Origin: Cloacibacterium sp046296655
Lineage (GTDB): Bacteria > Bacteroidota > Bacteroidia > Flavobacteriales > Weeksellaceae
Length of the DNA stretch: 64,000 nucleotides
Assembly (NCBI GenBank): GCA_046296655.1
Contig: JBKBLE010000005.1
Location: forward strand, 28,841 to 92,840
Direction of reading: 5' to 3'
Positions within the stretch are counted from its first letter, which is position 1; each line of letters opens with the position of its first letter. A model generated the notes under the pieces. It did no database searches and had not been told where the DNA came from. It saw only the letters and a list, made by a program, of their open reading frames with translations. A program made the translations under genes and the position numbers. Below, one piece after another: positions 1 through 7,577 of this stretch.

Positions 1-153
1 ATTTCTTAATTGGATTACTTTTTCCATAGGAATAACTACTTGAGTAACGTAAGCTTCAAGATTTAATCTTTTAACTTCGCTCTCAATGTAGGCCTTTACT
101 TTATTTTCCTGGCCACTAATAGCTTTTAATACATACCATTTTAAATCGCTCAT
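1..153 (-). CDS. nusG: NusG, N-terminal part (runs off the window)
   Basis: The minus strand reads from an ATG at 153 into the NusG N-terminal domain (begins MSDLKWYVLKAISGQE) and leaves the window after about 51 residues. NusG binds RNA polymerase, modulates pausing and Rho termination, and couples transcription to translation. The WYVLKAISGQE start is characteristic of the NGN domain. It lies 10 bases downstream of secE, the usual secE-nusG pair ahead of the L11/L1 ribosomal protein genes. Only the N-terminus can be judged here. Confidence 0.93.
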   Translation of the reverse strand, partial: MSDLKWYVLKAISGQENKVKAYIESEVKRLNLEAYVTQVVIPMEKVIQLRN

Positions 154-163
154 GGAAAAATTT

Positions 164-370
164 TTAATTAAAGAAACCTATGAAAATTTCTAATATATTT
201 TTAATAGCTGTGCTAAATAATGAATCTACTCCGAAAGTAAACAATGCTAATATAACAGTAGCTACAGCCACTACTATTGTAGAAGATTGTAAATCAGCCC
301 ACTTTGGCCATTCTACTTTATATCTAAATTCTGAATAAGAATCTTTTAAAAAATTGATAAGTGAGTTCAT
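164..370 (-). CDS. secE: Preprotein translocase subunit SecE
   Basis: A 68-residue single-span inner-membrane protein. Residues 1-30 form the amphipathic cytoplasmic helix, with the family motif KVEWPKW, and roughly 33-60 form the transmembrane helix. SecE clamps the two halves of SecY and is essential for the Sec channel. The short length is normal for Bacteroidota SecE, which has one membrane segment rather than the three of E. coli. It lies between tRNA-Trp and nusG, probably in one transcript with them. Confidence 0.93.
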   Translation of the reverse strand: MNSLINFLKDSYSEFRYKVEWPKWADLQSSTIVVAVATVILALFTFGVDSLFSTAIKNILEIFIGFFN

Positions 371-382
371 AATTTATATTTG

Positions 383-453
383 CACGGGCACAAGGATTCG
401 AACCCTGATCAACGGTTTTGGAGACCGGTATCCTACCATTGGACGATGCCCGT
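383..453 (-). tRNA. tRNA-Trp (anticodon CCA)
   Basis: A cloverleaf can be folded on the minus strand. The acceptor ACGGGCA pairs with TGCCCGT, the T arm contains GGTTCGAATCC, and the anticodon loop CTCCAAA places CCA in the anticodon. The 3' CCA is not fully encoded. It sits between tuf and secE, its usual place in this class. Confidence 0.95.
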
Positions 454-461
454 AGTTAAAA

Positions 462-490
462 AAGCTCCGTAAGTTTCCTTACGGAAGCTT
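462..490 (-). terminator. Rho-independent terminator after tuf
   Basis: On the minus strand the stem AAGCTTCCGTAAG is followed by a five-base loop, its near-perfect complement and then a run of Ts. It lies directly after the tuf stop and before tRNA-Trp, so it should end most tuf transcripts. Confidence 0.8.
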
Positions 491-506
491 TATTTATTTA
501 AGATGA

Positions 507-1694
507 TTAATCTAAGATTTCAGTAACCTGACCAGCACCTACTGTTCTACCACCTTCTCTGATCGCAAATCTAAGACCTACGTTAAGAGCGATTGGTTGT
601 AACAATTCTACAGTGATCGTTAAGTTATCACCAGGCATTACCATCTCTACACCTTCTGGTAAGAAGATTTCACCTGTTACGTCAGTAGTTCTTACATAGA
701 ACTGAGGACGATATTTGCTGTGGAATGGAGTGTGACGACCACCTTCTTCTTTAGAAAGGATATAAACCTCTGCTTTGAATTTTTTGTGTGGAGTTACAGA
801 ACCTTGTTTAGCGATAACCATACCTCTTCTGATATCAGTTTTTTCGATACCTCTAAGTAGTAATCCTACGTTATCACCAGCTTCACCTCTATCAAGGATT
901 TTTCTGAACATCTCTACCCCAGTTACAGTTGAAGTTAATTTTTCTTCACCCATACCAACGATATCTACAGGATCACCAGTGTTGATAACACCAGCCTCGA
1001 TTCTACCAGTTGCTACAGTACCTCTACCTGTAATAGAGAATACGTCTTCGATTGGCATCAAGAATGGCTTATCAGAATCTCTTACCGGCTGCTCGATCCA
1101 AGTATCTACAGCATTCATTAATTCTTCAACTGTAGCAACCCATTTTGGTTCACCGTTAAGAGCACCTAGAGCAGAACCTTTGATGATTGGAGAATTATCA
1201 CCATCATATTCGTATGTAGATAATAAATCTCTTAATTCTAATTCAACTAGTTCTAATAATTCTGGATCGTCAACCATATCCACTTTGTTCATGAACACTA
1301 CGATTCTTGGTACGTTTACCTGACGGCAAAGTAGGATATGTTCTCTTGTTTGAGGCATTGGACCATCAGTAGCAGCACATACTAAGATAGCTCCATCCAT
1401 TTGAGCAGCACCAGTAACCATGTTTTTAACATAATCGGCGTGACCAGGACAGTCTACGTGAGCGTAGTGTCTGTTTTCAGTTTCGTACTCTACGTGAGCA
1501 GTATTAATTGTGATACCTCTTTCTTTTTCTTCTGGAGCAGAGTCAATTGAAGAGAAGTCTTTCATTTCAGCTAATCCTTTATCAGCTAATACTTTAGTAA
1601 TAGCAGCAGTAAGGGTAGTTTTACCATGGTCAACGTGACCAATAGTACCAATGTTTAAGTGTGGTTTGTTACGATTAAACGTTTCCTTTGCCAT
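507..1694 (-). CDS. tuf: Translation elongation factor Tu
   Basis: A GTPase that delivers aminoacyl-tRNA to the ribosomal A site. The 395-residue length is normal. The P-loop GHVDHGKT is at residues 19-26, DCPGH near 81 and NKVD near 136. The two C-terminal beta-barrel domains are intact to the end (GGRTVGAGQV). The ATG at 1694 gives the standard start MAKETFNR. A TATATTTG box 44 bases upstream marks its own promoter, and a strong hairpin follows the stop. The upstream tRNA cluster and downstream secE-nusG are the classic Bacteroidota context. Confidence 0.98.
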   Translation of the reverse strand: MAKETFNRNKPHLNIGTIGHVDHGKTTLTAAITKVLADKGLAEMKDFSSIDSAPEEKERGITINTAHVEYETENRHYAHVDCPGHADYVKNMVTGAAQMDGAILVCAATDGPMPQTREHILLCRQVNVPRIVVFMNKVDMVDDPELLELVELELRDLLSTYEYDGDNSPIIKGSALGALNGEPKWVATVEELMNAVDTWIEQPVRDSDKPFLMPIEDVFSITGRGTVATGRIEAGVINTGDPVDIVGMGEEKLTSTVTGVEMFRKILDRGEAGDNVGLLLRGIEKTDIRRGMVIAKQGSVTPHKKFKAEVYILSKEEGGRHTPFHSKYRPQFYVRTTDVTGEIFLPEGVEMVMPGDNLTITVELLQPIALNVGLRFAIREGGRTVGAGQVTEILD

Positions 1695-1737
1695 GATTTT
1701 AATATTTAATTTATTAACTATTGAAATTTTCAGTGCG

Positions 1738-1764
1738 CAAATATAGTGATTTTTTGAATATCAA
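1738..1764 (-). promoter_or_regulatory. Putative tuf promoter (TATATTTG box)
   Basis: On the minus strand TATATTTG (1745 down to 1738) matches the Bacteroidota -7 consensus TAnnTTTG. A TTG lies 16 bases further upstream, slightly short of the usual 17-23. The predicted start site gives a leader of about 35 bases for tuf. Confidence 0.65.
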
Positions 1765-1870
1765 AATCTTTTTATTAAAAAAATTTCAACATTCAGTTTC
1801 AATACGTTTGACGCTATGATATTATCTTATTTTTGAGGGTACAAATTTAAGAATTTATTTTAAATAAAAA

Positions 1871-1896
1871 AGTCTCTCAAAATATTTTGAGAGACT
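1871..1896 (-). terminator. Terminator after the tRNA cluster
   Basis: A perfect 11-base stem AGTCTCTCAAA/TTTGAGAGACT with a short loop, followed on the minus strand by TTTTTTATTT. It lies 10 bases after tRNA-Thr(GGT), at the 3' end of the tRNA operon. Confidence 0.85.
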
Positions 1897-1905
1897 TTTA
1901 TTTTG

Positions 1906-1977
1906 AGCCAACTATGAGATTTGAACTCACGACCTCTTCCTTACCAAGGAAGCGCTCTACCCCTGAGCTAAGTCGGC
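1906..1977 (-). tRNA. tRNA-Thr (anticodon GGT)
   Basis: On the minus strand the acceptor GCCGACT pairs with AGTTGGC (one G-T pair). The anticodon stem CTTCC/GGAAG encloses TTGGTAA, giving anticodon GGT. The T arm contains GAGTTCAAATCTC. It is the last gene of a four-tRNA cluster. Confidence 0.95.
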
Positions 1978-1990
1978 TTGGAAAAAAAAA

Positions 1991-2016
1991 TCACATACCG
2001 CTTATTTGGAATGTGA
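1991..2016 (-). terminator. Terminator-like hairpin between tRNA-Gly and tRNA-Thr
   Basis: TCACAT and ATGTGA pair across a 14-base loop and are flanked by A and T runs on both sides. On the minus strand nine Ts follow the stem. It lies between two genes of an apparent operon, so it may be a partial terminator or a processing site. Confidence 0.45.
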
Positions 2017-2024
2017 TTTTTTTG

Positions 2025-2097
2025 AGCGGAAGACGGGGGTCGAACCCGCGACATTCAGCTTGGAAGGCTGACGCTCTACCAACTGAGCTACTTCCGC
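2025..2097 (-). tRNA. tRNA-Gly (anticodon TCC)
   Basis: On the minus strand the acceptor GCGGAAG pairs with CTTCCGC. The anticodon stem TCAGC/GCTGA encloses CTTCCAA, so the anticodon is TCC. The T arm contains GGGTTCGACCCC. Confidence 0.96.
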
Positions 2098-2182
2098 AAT
2101 TTGTGTTTACAAATTATTGTTGGTAAACGGTGTGCAAATTTATAAAATTTTTCTAAACCTGCAAATTAAATTTATAAAAAAG

Positions 2183-2263
2183 TGGGGAGAGCAGGATTCG
2201 AACCTACGAAGCCGAAGCAACTGAGTTACAGTCAGTCCCATTTGACCGCTCTGGAATCTCCCC
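2183..2263 (-). tRNA. tRNA-Tyr (anticodon GTA)
   Basis: A class II tRNA of 81 bases with a long variable arm. The acceptor GGGGAGA pairs with TCTCCCC. The anticodon stem ACTGA/TCAGT encloses CTGTAAC, giving GTA. Confidence 0.95.
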
Positions 2264-2287
2264 GCTTGTTTTTTTTTATAAATTATG

Positions 2288-2361
2288 AGCCTCCAGAGGG
2301 ATTCGAACCCACGACCCCGAGATTACAAATCACGTGCTCTGGCCAACTGAGCTATGGAGGC
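2288..2361 (-). tRNA. tRNA-Thr (anticodon TGT)
   Basis: On the minus strand the acceptor GCCTCCA pairs with TGGAGGC. The loop TTTGTAA gives anticodon TGT. The anticodon stem has one T-T mismatch. It is the first gene of the cluster, about 45 bases downstream of a good promoter. Confidence 0.94.
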
Positions 2362-2406
2362 AAAATTTGAGATTTCAAAAGAACTGTTATTCCCTTTTTG
2401 CGAGTG

Positions 2407-2438
2407 CAAATATAATACAGTTTTTTTGAAATCCACAA
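2407..2438 (-). promoter_or_regulatory. Promoter of the tRNA cluster
   Basis: On the minus strand a TTG (2438-2436) is followed after 21 bases by TATATTTG (2414-2407). This matches the Bacteroidota TTG/TAnnTTTG promoter with normal spacing. The likely start site is 35-40 bases before tRNA-Thr(TGT). Confidence 0.75.
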
Positions 2439-2468
2439 ATATTTTTTAAAAAATTTTTAATTATTTTT

Positions 2469-2759
2469 CTATGCCATTTCTTTTTTCTTGATTAACAGTT
2501 TCTTAGCAGTATCATAACACTGGTCTAAACTTTCTTCAAAACTAGCACTTGTCTTCTTTACCACAATATCATCACCGGGAACATGTAATCTAATCTCAGC
2601 AGTCTTGTTTTCTTTTTTAGAAGAATTTTCTACTTTTAAGAAAACTTCGCACTCGATAATTTTATCATAAAAGGTTTCTAACTTATTTAATTTTTTGTCT
2701 AAATATTCTTCTAGTGGTGCATGTGGTGTTAAACCGATTGATTGTACTGTAATTTTCAT
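2469..2759 (-). CDS. hpf: Ribosome hibernation promoting factor (HPF/RaiA family, short form)
   Basis: A 96-residue protein of the S30EA/RaiA fold, starting MKITVQSIGLTPHAPLEEYL. Family members bind the decoding centre of idle ribosomes and block translation in stationary phase. The conserved parts are the N-terminal strand, the helix with LDKKLNKLETFYDKI, and the late segment ASFEESLDQCYDTAKK. It lacks the C-terminal dimerisation domain of long HPF, so it is the short form. It follows the Xer recombinase gene on the same strand, a common Flavobacteriia order near tuf. Confidence 0.88.
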   Translation of the reverse strand: MKITVQSIGLTPHAPLEEYLDKKLNKLETFYDKIIECEVFLKVENSSKKENKTAEIRLHVPGDDIVVKKTSASFEESLDQCYDTAKKLLIKKKEMA

Positions 2760-2794
2760 AACGCTAACATTTTTTTTAATTAAAAAAAGAAAAA

Positions 2795-3679
2795 CTAGTC
2801 TTCTTTTTTATAGGCTCTGGGATGAGCCTGATTAAACACTCTTTTTAATTGCTCTATATTGCCATTCGTGTAAACTTGTGTAGAAGCTAAACTAGAATGA
2901 CCTAAGATTTTTTTAACTTTAGAAATTTCCGCGCCATTATTCAAAACATGAGTAGCAAAGCTATGCCTTAAAATATGTGGGCTCTTTTTTTTCTTTAAAG
3001 TTATAAGACTAAGGTAGCGATTTACCACTGAATACACAAATTTTTCGGATAGTTTTTTTCCATTTTCACGAACGAAAAAATAAATACCAGAATCTTCATT
3101 AGGCTTTCTAATTGCTAAATATGCCTGCATCTGTTTTAATAGATTTTCAGAAATGGGAACTACTCTTTGTTTATTTCCCTTTCCTTTGATGGAAATTTCG
3201 GATTTAGAAAAATCTACTTGCTCTAACAATATATTGCAGAGTTCCGATTTTCTCATTCCAGTTTGGTAAAGCGTTTCTATAATGAGCTTTTCTAAAGAAT
3301 TGCCTGATTCACTTTCTAAAATTTCTCCTAAATTTTCCATTTCTTCTTCAGAAATAGGAATTTGCTTTTCAGCATAAAATTTAAGAGAAGGTATCGTTTC
3401 TAAAGGAGAAACTTGAATTTCACCTATTTTCAGAAGATATAAATAAAAACTCCTTAGGCTAGAAAGTTTACGGTTAATGCTTCTTTTTTGGATTTTTTTC
3501 TCAGAAAGTGAGACAATGAAATTACGAATGATTTTTTTATCTACCTTTTTTAAATCTTCCGTTCCTTCTGTTTCTGAAATGAACAGCAGCAAGTCTTCTA
3601 AATCTTTTTTATAACTCACCAGCGTATTCTGAGAATAACGCTTCTCTACAGAAATATAATCTAGAAACTTGTCAATCAT
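2795..3679 (-). CDS. Tyrosine recombinase, XerC/XerD type
   Basis: A 294-residue tyrosine recombinase. The N-terminal SAM-like DNA-binding domain covers about residues 1-90 (KRYSQNTLVSYKKDLEDLL). The catalytic domain carries the expected residues: Arg in TGMRKSEL, Lys in the KGKGNKQRVVP hairpin, HxxR in HILRHSFATH, His in LGHSSL and the nucleophile Tyr in STQVYT. Length and context (next to hpf, S21 and tuf) fit a housekeeping Xer that resolves chromosome dimers at dif, not a phage integrase. The sequence alone does not say whether it is XerC or XerD. It probably shares a transcript with hpf, 35 bases downstream. Confidence 0.9.
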   Translation of the reverse strand: MIDKFLDYISVEKRYSQNTLVSYKKDLEDLLLFISETEGTEDLKKVDKKIIRNFIVSLSEKKIQKRSINRKLSSLRSFYLYLLKIGEIQVSPLETIPSLKFYAEKQIPISEEEMENLGEILESESGNSLEKLIIETLYQTGMRKSELCNILLEQVDFSKSEISIKGKGNKQRVVPISENLLKQMQAYLAIRKPNEDSGIYFFVRENGKKLSEKFVYSVVNRYLSLITLKKKKSPHILRHSFATHVLNNGAEISKVKKILGHSSLASTQVYTNGNIEQLKRVFNQAHPRAYKKED

Positions 3680-3702
3680 AAATTAATAGGTATATAAAAC
3701 AA

Positions 3703-3740
3703 AAATCACTTCTCAAATATAAGAATTTGAAAAGTGATTT
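3703..3740 (-). terminator. Terminator after rpsU
   Basis: AAATCACTT and AAGTGATTT form the base of a hairpin extended by TCAAAT/ATTTGA with one unpaired position. On the minus strand a T-rich run follows. It lies 24 bases beyond the rpsU stop. Confidence 0.75.
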
Positions 3741-3764
3741 CGATATTTTTTAAAGAAAAACTAA

Positions 3765-3962
3765 TTAAGCTTGTTCTTCTTTGCTTAATTCTCTTTGCTT
3801 ATGAGCTGCTTTAAGTTTTGATTGTCTTAAAATCACAGAAGGTTTTGTGAACTGTTGTCTAGCTCTTAACGCTCTTACAACACCAGTTTTATCAAATTTT
3901 CTTTTATACTTTTTAAGTGCTCTGTCGATAGACTCTCCGTCTTTTACTGGAATTATTAACAT
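3765..3962 (-). CDS. rpsU: Small ribosomal subunit protein bS21
   Basis: A 65-residue basic protein. The start MLIIPVKDGESIDRALKKYK and the KFDKTGVV segment identify bS21, which binds near the anti-Shine-Dalgarno end of 16S rRNA. In Bacteroidota, bS21 is part of the pocket that sequesters the anti-Shine-Dalgarno, which fits the scarcity of Shine-Dalgarno sequences in this window. It is monocistronic, with its own promoter and terminator. Confidence 0.95.
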   Translation of the reverse strand: MLIIPVKDGESIDRALKKYKRKFDKTGVVRALRARQQFTKPSVILRQSKLKAAHKQRELSKEEQA

Positions 3963-3986
3963 ATATTACATCTCATTTTGTGGTTG

Positions 3987-4016
3987 CAAAAGTATAAAAA
4001 TTTTTAAACTCCACAA
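3987..4016 (-). promoter_or_regulatory. rpsU promoter
   Basis: On the minus strand a TTG (4016-4014) precedes TACTTTTG (3994-3987) by 19 bases, a clean match to TTG/TAnnTTTG. The predicted leader to the rpsU ATG is about 20 bases. Confidence 0.7.
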
Positions 4017-4032
4017 AATTTAATTATAAAAA

Positions 4033-5784
4033 TTAAAAAATTTCTTTGTGAAGCTGTGCTTTATACAAATTTGCATAATATCCATTTTTCGCCAATAGTT
4101 CTTCGTGTTTGCCTTCTTCTACTACTTTACCAGAATCCATCACGAGAATTTTGTCGGCTTTTTCTATGGTTGACAATCTATGTGCAATGATAATTGAAGT
4201 TCTGTTTTGAGTAATTTTCTCAGTAGCTTTCTGTATCAATCTTTCACTTTCTGGGTCTATAGAAGAAGTGGCCTCGTCTAAAATCAAAATCTTAGGATCA
4301 GAAAGATAAGCTCTTAAGAAAGATAACAACTGTCTCTGACCGAGAGAAATACTGCTTCCTCTCTCGCTTACTACAAAGTCATAACCTCCTGGTAATCGCT
4401 CAATAAATTCATCTACTTCTATATCTTGGGCAACTTTTTTAATTTTTTCGAGCGGAATAGTATCTCCTAAAGTAAGATTTTCATAAATACTCCCATGAAA
4501 AAGAAAAACATCTTGTAGAACTACTCCTACTTTGCTTCGCAAATCGTACAATTCATAATCTCTGATATCAATATCATCCAGTAAAATTTTACCTGAGTTA
4601 ATATCATAAAATCTTGTAATCAACTGAATAATGGTAGACTTTCCTGCTCCTGTTGCACCTACAATCGCCACTATTTCACCCGGATTTACTTTGAAATCTA
4701 CACCTTTCAGAACTTCTTGCTTTTCGTCATAAGAAAATCTCACATTTTGGAATTCTATCTTTCCTTCGATATGGTCTTTTTTGATGGTTCCGAGATTCGG
4801 CATCGAATTTTCTTCGTCCATAATTCCTAAAACTCTTTCTGCACCTACCAAACCACGCTGAATATTATTAAATCTATCGGCAATCTGACGAAGCGGACGA
4901 ATTAACATATTAATATAAGAAATAAACGCAATCACTTGTCCCGGAGAAATATCTCTCGCCGTCAATGCATTATATCCTGCCACAAAAAGAATCAACCCTA
5001 TAAAAACAGAAGAAATCAGTTCCACCACAGGAAAAAATAGTGAAAAATAGAAAACCGTTTTTAGTAAAGCTGCTTTTAAATTTACATTAATATCATCAAA
5101 TTTCTTAAATTCTGCTTCTTGTCTATTAAAAACTTGAATGAGTGACATTCCCGAAAGTCTTTCTTGCACGAAACTGTTTTGAGTAGAAGTCCAAGCTCTT
5201 TCGTCACCAAATGCTTTTCTTAATTTTTTCTGGAAAAACCTTGTAGTCACCAACATGATAGGTAAAATGGTAAGCGAAATATAACTCAGCTCGGTATTCA
5301 CTTGAAACATCGCCACCAAAACGAAAACCACTTTCAAAATATCTCCGAAAACCATCAAAAATCCATCCGTATAAACCGTAGCAATGGTTTCTACGTCTCC
5401 TACTGCTCTGGTCACCAAATTTCCGATGGCAGTTTTATCAAAGAAAGCAGTTTTAAAATAAATAAGTTTATGATACAGTCTTTCTCTAATGTCTCTAATT
5501 ACATTTTGAGCAATATAATTAGAAAGAAAAACGAGAAAGAAATTCAAAATAGTTTCTGCTACTACCAAACCAATTAAGAAATAAATATCCTTCATCAAGA
5601 CGTTATTGTCCTTCAGTTTCAAGATATCAATATCTACAATTTGCTGGGTAAGAATAGGTCTGTAAACAGAAACTATCGCTAAAATAATAGAGATAATTAG
5701 GGCTAAAATAAACCACGTTCTAAATTTCATTCCTATGAAAAAAAGACGCTGAATGATATTACTGGTGGTTGGTTTTTTGTTCAT
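4033..5784 (-). CDS. ABC transporter, fused permease/ATPase (exporter, MsbA/multidrug type)
   Basis: A 583-residue half-transporter that should homodimerise in the inner membrane. The type I exporter membrane domain (about residues 20-310) has six predicted helices. The nucleotide-binding domain (about 345-575) carries Walker A GATGAGKST, the signature SLGQRQ, Walker B ILILDEATSS and the H-loop IIIAHRLST. It resembles lipid and multidrug exporters. The substrate cannot be told: MsbA-like lipid A flipping is one option, and drug export is another. It is followed after 6 bases by truA, suggesting co-transcription in the order truA then ABC gene. Confidence 0.9.
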   Translation of the reverse strand: MNKKPTTSNIIQRLFFIGMKFRTWFILALIISIILAIVSVYRPILTQQIVDIDILKLKDNNVLMKDIYFLIGLVVAETILNFFLVFLSNYIAQNVIRDIRERLYHKLIYFKTAFFDKTAIGNLVTRAVGDVETIATVYTDGFLMVFGDILKVVFVLVAMFQVNTELSYISLTILPIMLVTTRFFQKKLRKAFGDERAWTSTQNSFVQERLSGMSLIQVFNRQEAEFKKFDDINVNLKAALLKTVFYFSLFFPVVELISSVFIGLILFVAGYNALTARDISPGQVIAFISYINMLIRPLRQIADRFNNIQRGLVGAERVLGIMDEENSMPNLGTIKKDHIEGKIEFQNVRFSYDEKQEVLKGVDFKVNPGEIVAIVGATGAGKSTIIQLITRFYDINSGKILLDDIDIRDYELYDLRSKVGVVLQDVFLFHGSIYENLTLGDTIPLEKIKKVAQDIEVDEFIERLPGGYDFVVSERGSSISLGQRQLLSFLRAYLSDPKILILDEATSSIDPESERLIQKATEKITQNRTSIIIAHRLSTIEKADKILVMDSGKVVEEGKHEELLAKNGYYANLYKAQLHKEIF

Positions 5785-5790
5785 AATTTT

Positions 5791-6522
5791 TTAAAAATCG
5801 TATCCTACATCTACCAAAAATAATGCATGAGCTGGTGCAGAAGTTCCTGCAACACTTCTATTTTTAGCCTCTATCACATTTCTTAAATCGGCAGGTTTTA
5901 GTTTTCCACTGCCTATTTCTACCATAGTTCCTACAATCGCACGAACCATATTTCTGAGAAATCTATCTGCTGAGATGGTAAATTTAAGTTCATTTCCGTT
6001 TTGTTCCCAATTTGCGTGATAGATTTTACAAATATTGGTTTTATTGTCTGCTCCCACTTTTGCAAAACTCCCGAAATCTTCGTACTCAAAGAGAATTTTG
6101 CACGCTTCATTCATTTTTCCCACATCCAGAGATTTTCTCCAATGTTGCCACGCAAATTTTTCAGAAAAAGGATTTTTCTCCAGCGAAATATAATATTCAT
6201 ACGTTCTGTATTTTGCTGAAAATCTCGCGTGAAAATCTTCTTTCACCTCAAAAATCTTCTTCACAGCAATACTTGGTGGAAGGAAAGAATTCAGTTGATG
6301 AACTAATTTCTCAGAAATTTTTCCATCAAAATCAAAATGTGCAAACATTTTCTTGGCGTGAACTCCAGTATCTGTTCTTCCTGCTCCCGTAGTTTTAATT
6401 TCAGTTCGTAAAATTGTAGAAAGTGCTTTTTCTAATTCTTCTTGCACAGAAATCTCATTTGGCTGAATTTGATAGCCAAAAAACGTAGAACCATTATAGG
6501 AAAACTCAATAAAGTAGCGCAT
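5791..6522 (-). CDS. truA: tRNA pseudouridine(38-40) synthase TruA
   Basis: This enzyme converts U38-U40 of the tRNA anticodon stem to pseudouridine. The catalytic Asp is in GRTDTGVHA. The conserved FLRNMVRAIVG segment is present near the C-terminus. I chose the ATG at 6522 (MRYFIEFSYNGSTFFGYQ) because TruA proteins start this way; a start 19 codons earlier would add an unsupported hydrophobic leader. The resulting 243 residues match the family. Only about 10 bases of plain sequence separate the start from the odd segment at 6540-6740. Confidence 0.95.
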   Translation of the reverse strand: MRYFIEFSYNGSTFFGYQIQPNEISVQEELEKALSTILRTEIKTTGAGRTDTGVHAKKMFAHFDFDGKISEKLVHQLNSFLPPSIAVKKIFEVKEDFHARFSAKYRTYEYYISLEKNPFSEKFAWQHWRKSLDVGKMNEACKILFEYEDFGSFAKVGADNKTNICKIYHANWEQNGNELKFTISADRFLRNMVRAIVGTMVEIGSGKLKPADLRNVIEAKNRSVAGTSAPAHALFLVDVGYDF

Positions 6523-6987
6523 AATTTTCGGCAAATTTAATGAAATTTTTAGGAGCAATAAGATTTTGTTTCTTTTCATTATCCGTCACGCTGTCCATTA
6601 CAATTCCTCACGCCAAAGCTACTACCAATGCTTGTTGCGGGATTTTCATTTCCATCGTGGCTAATTTCACGGGCAGTTCTTCATTTCAACTATGCGCAAT
6701 TCGGAAACTTCTACGCTCGCTTCGCTCGCGCCAGAATATTTTTTTGTGTCGTTCCTACGGAACTTATTAAAAACAATTTACATTTTCCTACAAACCTATA
6801 GTTCCTACGGAACAGAACTTTAAAAATATAATATAAACTCATAAAATTTAAAACCGTTCCGTAGGAACGAAATGTGTGTAATAATGCTACAAAAAACAAA
6901 TAGCGTTCCGTAGGAACGCAATGTCAAATTACAATGAAAATCTTATAAATATTATTTTAATTAAAGAAATTTAAAGAAATTAGCAAA
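6523..6987. other. Intergenic region without a supported gene
   Basis: This gap between truA and the phosphoesterase gene holds no convincing coding sequence. The first part (about 6570-6735) is less AT-rich than its surroundings and contains the near-palindromic CGCTCGCTTCGCTCGCG at 6715-6731, unlike either neighbour. The second part holds four palindromes (see next entry). It looks like repeat-derived DNA rather than a decayed gene, but I cannot place it. Confidence 0.5.
6751..6917. repeat. Four copies of the 13-base palindrome GTTCCKWMGGAAC in two orientations
   Basis: GTTCCTACGGAAC occurs at 6751-6763 and 6801-6813. Its reverse complement GTTCCGTAGGAAC occurs at 6856-6868 and 6905-6917. 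The stem GTTCC/GGAAC encloses an asymmetric TAC/GTA loop, so orientation can be read: two forward copies then two reverse copies. The last two also share the flank CG(A/C)AATGT. This resembles REP elements served by IS200-like RAYT transposases, though no such gene is in the window. Confidence 0.85.
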
Positions 6988-7479
6988 ATGAAAATCCTTC
7001 TACTTTCAGACACCCATTCTTATATAGACGATAGAATTTTAGAATACGCCAAAAATGCTGATGAAATTTGGCATGCTGGTGATTTTGGAAATTTAGAAGT
7101 GATAGACGAACTGAAAAAAGCAGGAACATTACGTGGTGTTTTCGGGAACATCGATGAGGCAAAAATAAGAGCTGAATTCCCAGAAATAAATATTTTCGAA
7201 TGTGAAAAAGTAAAAGTAGTGATGATTCACATTGGCGGCTATCCAAATAAATATGCACCACGAGTAAAACAAATATTAAAGGAAGAAAAACCTCAAATTT
7301 TTATTTCAGGACATTCTCACATATTAAAAGTAATGTATGATAAAGAGCTAGAAATTCTGCATCTCAACCCTGGCGCTGCTGGAAAACACGGTTGGCATAA
7401 AATGAGAACCATGCTGAGATTTGAAATCAATGGTGAGAAAATTGAAAATTTAGAAGTGGTGGAATTGGGAATAAAGTAA
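6988..7479 (+). CDS. Metallophosphoesterase, YfcE/MJ0936 type
   Basis: A 163-residue calcineurin-like phosphoesterase. The metal ligands are visible in order: SDTHS near residue 7, GDFG near 31, GNID near 53, H in MIHIG near 82 and the ISGHSH motif near 106. Proteins of this size class hydrolyse small phosphodiesters and are usually manganese dependent; the natural substrate is often unknown. It is followed by an inverted repeat and then the Smr gene on the same strand. Confidence 0.9.
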   Translation: MKILLLSDTHSYIDDRILEYAKNADEIWHAGDFGNLEVIDELKKAGTLRGVFGNIDEAKIRAEFPEINIFECEKVKVVMIHIGGYPNKYAPRVKQILKEEKPQIFISGHSHILKVMYDKELEILHLNPGAAGKHGWHKMRTMLRFEINGEKIENLEVVELGIK

Positions 7480-7482
7480 GCC

Positions 7483-7559
7483 ATTAAGTTTCAATTAAGG
7501 AATTAAGAAATTTAAGATGAAAATTCTTCAAAATTTTCAAATACTTAATGAAACTTAAT
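7483..7559. repeat. Inverted pair of ATTAAGTTTCA(A)TTAAG
   Basis: ATTAAGTTTCAATTAAG (7483-7499) begins four bases after the phosphoesterase stop. CTTAATGAAACTTAAT (7544-7559) is its inverse with one base less. The spacer contains further degenerate TTAAG units. The pair can form a long hairpin. An ATG at 7548 lies inside the second arm and would only extend the Smr protein with repeat-derived residues. Confidence 0.75.
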
Positions 7560-7577
7560 ATATCAATGAAAATCTTA

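Noticed and set aside
775..1323. Plus-strand open frame of 182 codons inside tuf
   Set aside because: It is the antisense shadow of a highly conserved gene and has no family resemblance.
1887..2370. Two short plus-strand frames with segments like GFEPT and GSNPRHSA
   Set aside because: They are translations of tRNA genes read from the opposite strand.
2795..3679. Xer-type recombinase as evidence of a prophage or integrative element
   Set aside because: Its neighbours are translation genes, no attachment repeats or phage genes are present, and the size fits housekeeping Xer.
6540..6770. Plus-strand frame of 76 codons after truA
   Set aside because: It passes through repeat-like sequence, has no promoter or family match, and its composition is unlike real genes here.
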